From positions 1-20,578 of the IMG/VR virus record IMGVR_UViG_3300040751_002363: a stretch of DNA of 20,578 bases. One strand, given 5' to 3'. The DNA comes from a virus. This document shows, in pieces, positions 17,158 to 20,578 of the stretch (within the stretch, counting starts at the first letter, position 1; each line of letters opens with the position of its first letter). The position numbers were made by a program, and so were the translations under genes. The notes beneath the pieces were generated by a model that was not told where the DNA came from, searched no databases, and worked only from the letters and a program-made list of their open reading frames with translations.

Positions 17158-20100
17158 TGGCAAGCAGATTTAAGTCACTACGAGGAAGATCACAAACGCT
17201 TGGGCATGGAATACCCCAGGCGTTTCCTATCAATTTAGATCCGGTACCCTTTGAAGGTGCTATCGTTTATGCAGAAAATGGAGATTTAAAATACTCCAAC
17301 GGAACTGCATGGGTGGATCTTGGGGCAGGGCCGCAAGGTACCACAGGTATACAAGGTAATGACGGCAACCAAGGTGTTCAGGGCGATTATGGCCCTGGTT
17401 TTACTATTATAGGGTCTGTTCCTGATGTTGATGCTGGTGGTGATCCACAAGCGACTTTAAATACTGCTTTCCCATCTGCTAATCTTGGCGAAGGTGTTAT
17501 TGACCAAGCAGATGATGAACTTTGGATTTATGACGGAAGTACTTGGGTTAACATTGGTAGCTTTAGAGGTGTTCAAGGTTTCCAAGGTGTACAAGGTGTT
17601 CAAGGCAATCAAGGTACAATTGGTGAAGAAGGTATCCAAGGCTCACGAGGTTATCGTGGTAACCAAGGTGTGCAAGGTCTCCAGGGAGTACAAGGCAACC
17701 AAGGTGTCAGAGGTAACCAAGGTGTGCAAGGTATCCAAGGTGTTCAATCAACACAGGGTATTCAAGGTTCATTAGGTTTTCAAGGTGTCCAAGGAGTTCA
17801 GGGAGTACAAGGTGTCCAAGGTGATACTGGTATTCAAGGCTATGATGGCACTCAAGGAATTCAAGGAGTCGTCGGTCAATACGGTGGCGTAAGCTTAAGA
17901 TATACATATAATCAGACAGATATTACAAATACAGACCCAGGCGCTGGAATCATTAAAGGTAGCGACGGTGTATTTGGCGATTCAACACAACTCTATATTG
18001 ATGTTGAAGATGCAGATGGTGTTAACGTACACGGACTGCTACAAGAATTTTACGAGTCATCCAATCCAAATAGTAAAGGCTATTTAAAGATTGCTGATGC
18101 AACAAACGTATATAATTATTTTGTATACGAAATAGTAAGTGGTTCTCTTACAGGTACTTCCTCAGCAGGTTATCACGTACTTAATGTTACAACAAACATC
18201 GGCGCAGCCGCATCACTTGCCAATGGTACTGACGTACGAATTTCGTTTATCAGAACTGGCGACCAAGGTATTCAAGGTGTCCAAGGTGATACTGGTATTC
18301 AAGGTTTCGATGGTATTCAAGGACCACAAGGTGTTCAAGGTGTTCAAGGCAATACTGGTATTCAGGGCTTTGATGGTTTCCAAGGTATCCAGGGACATAC
18401 AGGTTATAACGGTGGTCTAACATTTACTTGGATTTGGAATTCTTCAACTAGTGAAGGTTTCCCAGGATTAAATAGTTGGTTACTTAACAATACTAATGTT
18501 ACAACAGCTGATAAACTCTACATTGATGATCTTACAGAAACTGGTAGAAGAGTCGATGGTCTATTTGATTATCTTGATTCAATTGCTGGTAATCCTGCAA
18601 AAGGTCAAATTTTTGTAAGAACATTAAAAGATCAATCTACTGATGATTACGAATTTGTAATCTATAACATTCTTGACTGGACATGGAGTCCAACCGGAAC
18701 TGGTAAGGACTGGGGTCATTTTGATGTTCAATGGGTTGCAAGTTCGCTATTAGGTGGAACAGACGCTTCTCCAGGAACTAACTGGAACACTGGTGCTGCT
18801 AATGTATATGGTAATAGCACTATTATTAACTTTATCCCTGCTGGTACATTAGGTCCGCAAGGGGTTCAAGGTGATACAGGTGTCCAAGGTTTCACTGGTA
18901 ACCAGGGTGTCCAAGGCTTTCAAGGTTCTCAGGGTACTCAGGGTTTCCAAGGTAACCGAGGCATCCAAGGTGTTCAAGGTATCCAGGGTGATACTGGTGT
19001 CCAGGGTGTTCAAGGTATCCAAGGTACACAAGGCCTTAGAGGCTATACTGGCGCCTACGGTGGGATGACCTTTGAATATAACTTCCTATCTGATACTGCG
19101 GTTTCAGATCCATTAGCTGGTAATCTTAAATTTGATAATGCAGTACTTGCCACTGCGGCAAATATGCGGATATCAGATGAGGATGCAACCGGAAATGATT
19201 TGGATGCATTTTTAAGAACCATTGATGATTCCACAAGTGGAGTCAAAGGTTACTTTAAAGTTATTTCGGTAGTAGATCCTTCAATCTTTGTGATTTACCA
19301 AATTGATAGCTTGTCAGAAGTACCAACATATTTTACTGTTGGATGTACATTTATTGCTGGTAACGGAACATCGGCATACTTTACAACCAATCCTGAAGTA
19401 GTAGTTACATTTACAAGAACTGGTGACCAAGGAACACAAGGCGTACAAGGCGTACAGGCAACACAAGGCATACAAGGTACTCAGGGATTCCAGGGTGCTC
19501 AAGGACCTCAATCTGTACAAGGTATACAGGGTGCTCAAGGTGATCTTGGTTTCCAAGGTTTACAAGGTGTTCAAGGTGTCCAATCAGCACAGGGTGTTCA
19601 AGGTAATACTGGTGTGCAGGGTAACCAAGGGGTCCAAGGTGACTTTGGCCCACAAGGTTTCCAAGGAACACAAGGAACACAAGGCTTCCAGGGGTTCCAA
19701 GGTCTTGAAGGCAACAGAACATATCAGGTTGTTAATGATGGAAGTTCTGCATGGGAAATTGATGGTGTAACCAACAATCCAACATTACGGCTTTTAAGAG
19801 GCTTTACATATGTCTTTAATGTAAATGCTTCGGGCCACCCATTCTACATTAAAACAGATCCAGGTACAGGTACAGGTGACCAGTACAACAATGGTGTTAC
19901 CAATAACGGTGCGCAGGTAGGACAAATATTCTTTAAAGTTCCTGGTGACGCACCTGACACATTATATTATCAATGTCAGTTCCATGGCACAATGGTTGGC
20001 CAAATGGATATTTCTGATCTTGGTCCTCAAGGTGTTCAGGGTGTTCAGGGTGTTCAAGGTGACTTAGGTCCTCAAGGACCTTCAGGTAGCTTTGGTGGTG

Positions 20101-20578
20101 TATCATTTGACTATACATTCTCTTCAAGTACTGCTGTAGGCGATCCGGGTGTTGGTAAATTAAGATTTAATAACTCTACATGGTCCTCAGCTTCATTGTT
20201 GGTAATGAACGAAAGAGATGATAACTTTACCTCTATTGAATCTTATCTTAGAACAATTGATGATTCTACCTCTACTATTAAAGGTCACTGGAAACTAACT
20301 GAAGGTGCAAACCCACAAAACTTTGCACTTGGTACAATTTCCGCTTCAACTGAGGTTGGTTCATACCACGTAATTGATATTACATATTTAAGTGGCTCAA
20401 TCACATCACTACCAGATGGAACAGATGTAAGAATTACATTTGCTAGAACTGGTGATATTGGTGACCGAGGTGTTCAAGGCCCACAAGGTACACAATCAGT
20501 ACAGGGTTTACAAGGACCTCCTGGTGAAGGTACTCAAGGTATCCAAGGCCCGCAAGGTATTCAAGGCGGCGGTGGTGT
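17157..20578 (+). CDS. Collagen-like modular fibre protein with globular inserts, 3'-truncated by the window edge
   Basis: Read by hand from ATG 17157, this frame has no stop to base 20578: 1140 complete codons plus two bases. The head (residues 1-57) ends in a W-V-D-L-G motif typical of phage fibre adaptors. A second such motif (LWIYDGSTWVNIG) lies near residues 122-134. Seven Gly-x-y blocks follow, with Gln dominating the third position (GVQ, GIQ, GFQ). Between them sit beta-rich inserts of about 120-150 residues. Inserts 1, 3 and 5 share (Y/F)GG(V/M) at the start and RTGD at the end, insert 2 is diverged, and insert 4 is cupredoxin-like. Such Gly-x-y segments form triple-helical stalks in phage fibres, so a trimer is expected. 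Only two Cys occur (730 and 940). The C-terminal tip, probably the receptor-binding part, lies outside the window. Confidence 0.85.
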   Translation, partial: MASRFKSLRGRSQTLGHGIPQAFPINLDPVPFEGAIVYAENGDLKYSNGTAWVDLGAGPQGTTGIQGNDGNQGVQGDYGPGFTIIGSVPDVDAGGDPQATLNTAFPSANLGEGVIDQADDELWIYDGSTWVNIGSFRGVQGFQGVQGVQGNQGTIGEEGIQGSRGYRGNQGVQGLQGVQGNQGVRGNQGVQGIQGVQSTQGIQGSLGFQGVQGVQGVQGVQGDTGIQGYDGTQGIQGVVGQYGGVSLRYTYNQTDITNTDPGAGIIKGSDGVFGDSTQLYIDVEDADGVNVHGLLQEFYESSNPNSKGYLKIADATNVYNYFVYEIVSGSLTGTSSAGYHVLNVTTNIGAAASLANGTDVRISFIRTGDQGIQGVQGDTGIQGFDGIQGPQGVQGVQGNTGIQGFDGFQGIQGHTGYNGGLTFTWIWNSSTSEGFPGLNSWLLNNTNVTTADKLYIDDLTETGRRVDGLFDYLDSIAGNPAKGQIFVRTLKDQSTDDYEFVIYNILDWTWSPTGTGKDWGHFDVQWVASSLLGGTDASPGTNWNTGAANVYGNSTIINFIPAGTLGPQGVQGDTGVQGFTGNQGVQGFQGSQGTQGFQGNRGIQGVQGIQGDTGVQGVQGIQGTQGLRGYTGAYGGMTFEYNFLSDTAVSDPLAGNLKFDNAVLATAANMRISDEDATGNDLDAFLRTIDDSTSGVKGYFKVISVVDPSIFVIYQIDSLSEVPTYFTVGCTFIAGNGTSAYFTTNPEVVVTFTRTGDQGTQGVQGVQATQGIQGTQGFQGAQGPQSVQGIQGAQGDLGFQGLQGVQGVQSAQGVQGNTGVQGNQGVQGDFGPQGFQGTQGTQGFQGFQGLEGNRTYQVVNDGSSAWEIDGVTNNPTLRLLRGFTYVFNVNASGHPFYIKTDPGTGTGDQYNNGVTNNGAQVGQIFFKVPGDAPDTLYYQCQFHGTMVGQMDISDLGPQGVQGVQGVQGDLGPQGPSGSFGGVSFDYTFSSSTAVGDPGVGKLRFNNSTWSSASLLVMNERDDNFTSIESYLRTIDDSTSTIKGHWKLTEGANPQNFALGTISASTEVGSYHVIDITYLSGSITSLPDGTDVRITFARTGDIGDRGVQGPQGTQSVQGLQGPPGEGTQGIQGPQGIQGGGG
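17328..17399 (+). repeat. Collagen-like block 1
   Basis: Eight Gly-x-y triplets (GPQGTTGIQ and on), residues 58-81, ending where the insert FTIIGSVPDVDAGG begins. Confidence 0.8.
17565..17879 (+). repeat. Collagen-like block 2
   Basis: The longest block with about 35 triplets (residues 137-241), mostly GVQ, GIQ, GNQ and GFQ. It holds one Gly-to-Ser break at codon 17748 and an exact 21-base DNA repeat at 17658-17678 and 17712-17732. Confidence 0.85.
17880..18257 (+). other. Globular insert 1 of the collagen-like fibre
   Basis: About 126 residues, opening YGGVSLRYTYN and closing GTDVRISFIRTG. Beta-rich, no Cys. It is homologous by eye to inserts 3 and 5. Function unknown; a side lobe of the trimeric stalk is likely. 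Confidence 0.65.
18258..18404 (+). repeat. Collagen-like block 3
   Basis: About 49 residues of unbroken Gly-x-y triplets (GDQGIQGVQGDTGIQGFDG and on), ending before YNGGLTF. Confidence 0.85.
18405..18851 (+). other. Globular insert 2 of the collagen-like fibre
   Basis: About 149 residues, Trp-rich (WIW, W-T-W-S, DWGHFDVQW, N-W-N). It shares the N-G-G-L-T-F opening and the D-L-T-E-T-G-R-R-V-D-G-L-F-D-Y-L region with the other inserts, but lacks the closing RTGD. It is a diverged or extended member. Confidence 0.6.
18852..19055 (+). repeat. Collagen-like block 4
   Basis: About 68 residues of Gly-x-y with no break (GPQGVQGDTGVQGFTG and on), ending before YGGMTFEYN. Confidence 0.85.
19056..19421 (+). 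other. Globular insert 3 of the collagen-like fibre
   Basis: About 122 residues, opening YGGMTFEYNF and closing VVVTFTRTG, with an inner RTIDDSTSGVKGYF that matches RTIDDSTSTIKGHW in insert 5. It has one Cys (residue 730). Confidence 0.7.
19422..19712 (+). repeat. Collagen-like block 5
   Basis: About 97 residues. Glycine is replaced by Ala at codon 19458 and by Ser at 19512 and 19584, each time directly after Gln. Confidence 0.85.
19716..20018 (+). other. Cupredoxin-like domain inside the collagen-like fibre
   Basis: About 100 residues between collagen blocks 5 and 6. The order of motifs is that of a small blue-copper fold: TLRLLRGFTYVFNV, then SGHPFYI, then FFKVPGDAPDTLYYQC and QFHGTMVGQM. 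His894 lies 46 residues before Cys940, and Cys940, His943 and Met946 follow the Cys-x2-His-x2-Met spacing seen in amicyanin. All four type 1 copper ligands are therefore present at plausible places. Similar domains occur, to my knowledge, in marine phage fibres; copper binding in a virion is inference. A simple structural beta-sandwich is the alternative. Confidence 0.7.
20022..20090 (+). repeat. Collagen-like block 6
   Basis: A short block of 23 residues (GPQGVQGVQGVQ and on), with three GVQ triplets in a row, ending before F-G-G-V-S-F. Confidence 0.8.
20091..20450 (+). other. Globular insert 5 of the collagen-like fibre
   Basis: About 120 residues, opening FGGVSFDYTF and closing GTDVRITFARTG. 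It is the closest relative of inserts 1 and 3, and has no Cys. Confidence 0.7.
20451..20578 (+). repeat. Collagen-like block 7, cut by the window edge
   Basis: At least 42 residues of Gly-x-y continue to the last base, with a Gly-to-Ser break at codon 20496 and a more proline-rich stretch (GPPGEG) near the end. Confidence 0.8.

Noticed and set aside
17565-17879. CRISPR-like or tandem-repeat array
   Set aside because: The periodicity is nine bases, in frame and degenerate at third positions, with no spacer structure; it codes for Gly-x-Gln.
17485-19770. Several short open frames with V-S-K-V-F-K or L-G-H-L repeats on both strands
   Set aside because: They are other-frame readings of the CAAGGT-type codons of the collagen-like blocks.
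17157-20578. Diversity-generating retroelement target in the fibre
   Set aside because: No reverse transcriptase, template repeat or adenine-variable region is visible in the window; the C-terminus, where a target would lie, is outside it.
1-20578. tRNA genes, intrinsic terminators, integrase or attachment sites
   Set aside because: Apart from one 46-base gap every base lies in a structural gene, and I saw no cloverleaf, GC-rich hairpin with a T-run, or mobile gene.

Overview
The window is a single-strand, gene-dense, AT-rich block of phage virion genes. All six credible genes lie on the + strand, adjoin or overlap (4, 8, 1 and 1 bases), and leave only one real gap of 46 bases. The protein families (a DUF4815-like structural protein, a fibre with a self-cleaving S74 chaperone, a giant beta-helix protein with repeated K-C-x-R-D modules, and a Gly-x-Gln collagen-like fibre) match what I know of T4-like marine myoviruses of cyanobacteria and SAR11-type hosts. 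I infer a marine T4-like myovirus; the host cannot be read from this window. No replication, packaging, host metabolic or tRNA gene is present.

Layout. Bases 1-4959 hold the 3' part of a DUF4815-like virion protein; its true start lies left of the window. Bases 4956-5147 encode a 63-residue coiled-coil-like protein. Bases 5140-6540 encode a 466-residue fibre ending in an S74 chaperone with a visible Ser/Lys dyad. The 46-base gap carries a near-consensus T4-type late promoter and a Shine-Dalgarno. Bases 6587-16735 encode a 3382-residue protein: pentapeptide-like beta-helix, a second beta-helix-like region, then eleven K-C-x-R-D helical modules plus one degenerate copy, interrupted by six beta cassettes of about 100 residues. 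Bases 16735-17157 encode a 140-residue beta-rich protein. From 17157 to the right edge one frame is open for 1140 complete codons: a collagen-like fibre alternating Gly-x-Gln blocks with globular inserts.

The genes most likely build the baseplate periphery and the adhesive fibres, made late in infection from a polycistronic message with translational coupling. The most striking item is a cupredoxin-like domain inside the collagen-like fibre that keeps a full His/Cys/His/Met set of type 1 copper ligands. The second is the cassette architecture of the giant protein, with modules spaced exactly 139 residues apart in three places and a two-module unit duplicated at an exact offset of 689 residues. 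I found no defence system, CRISPR array, mobile element or RNA gene.
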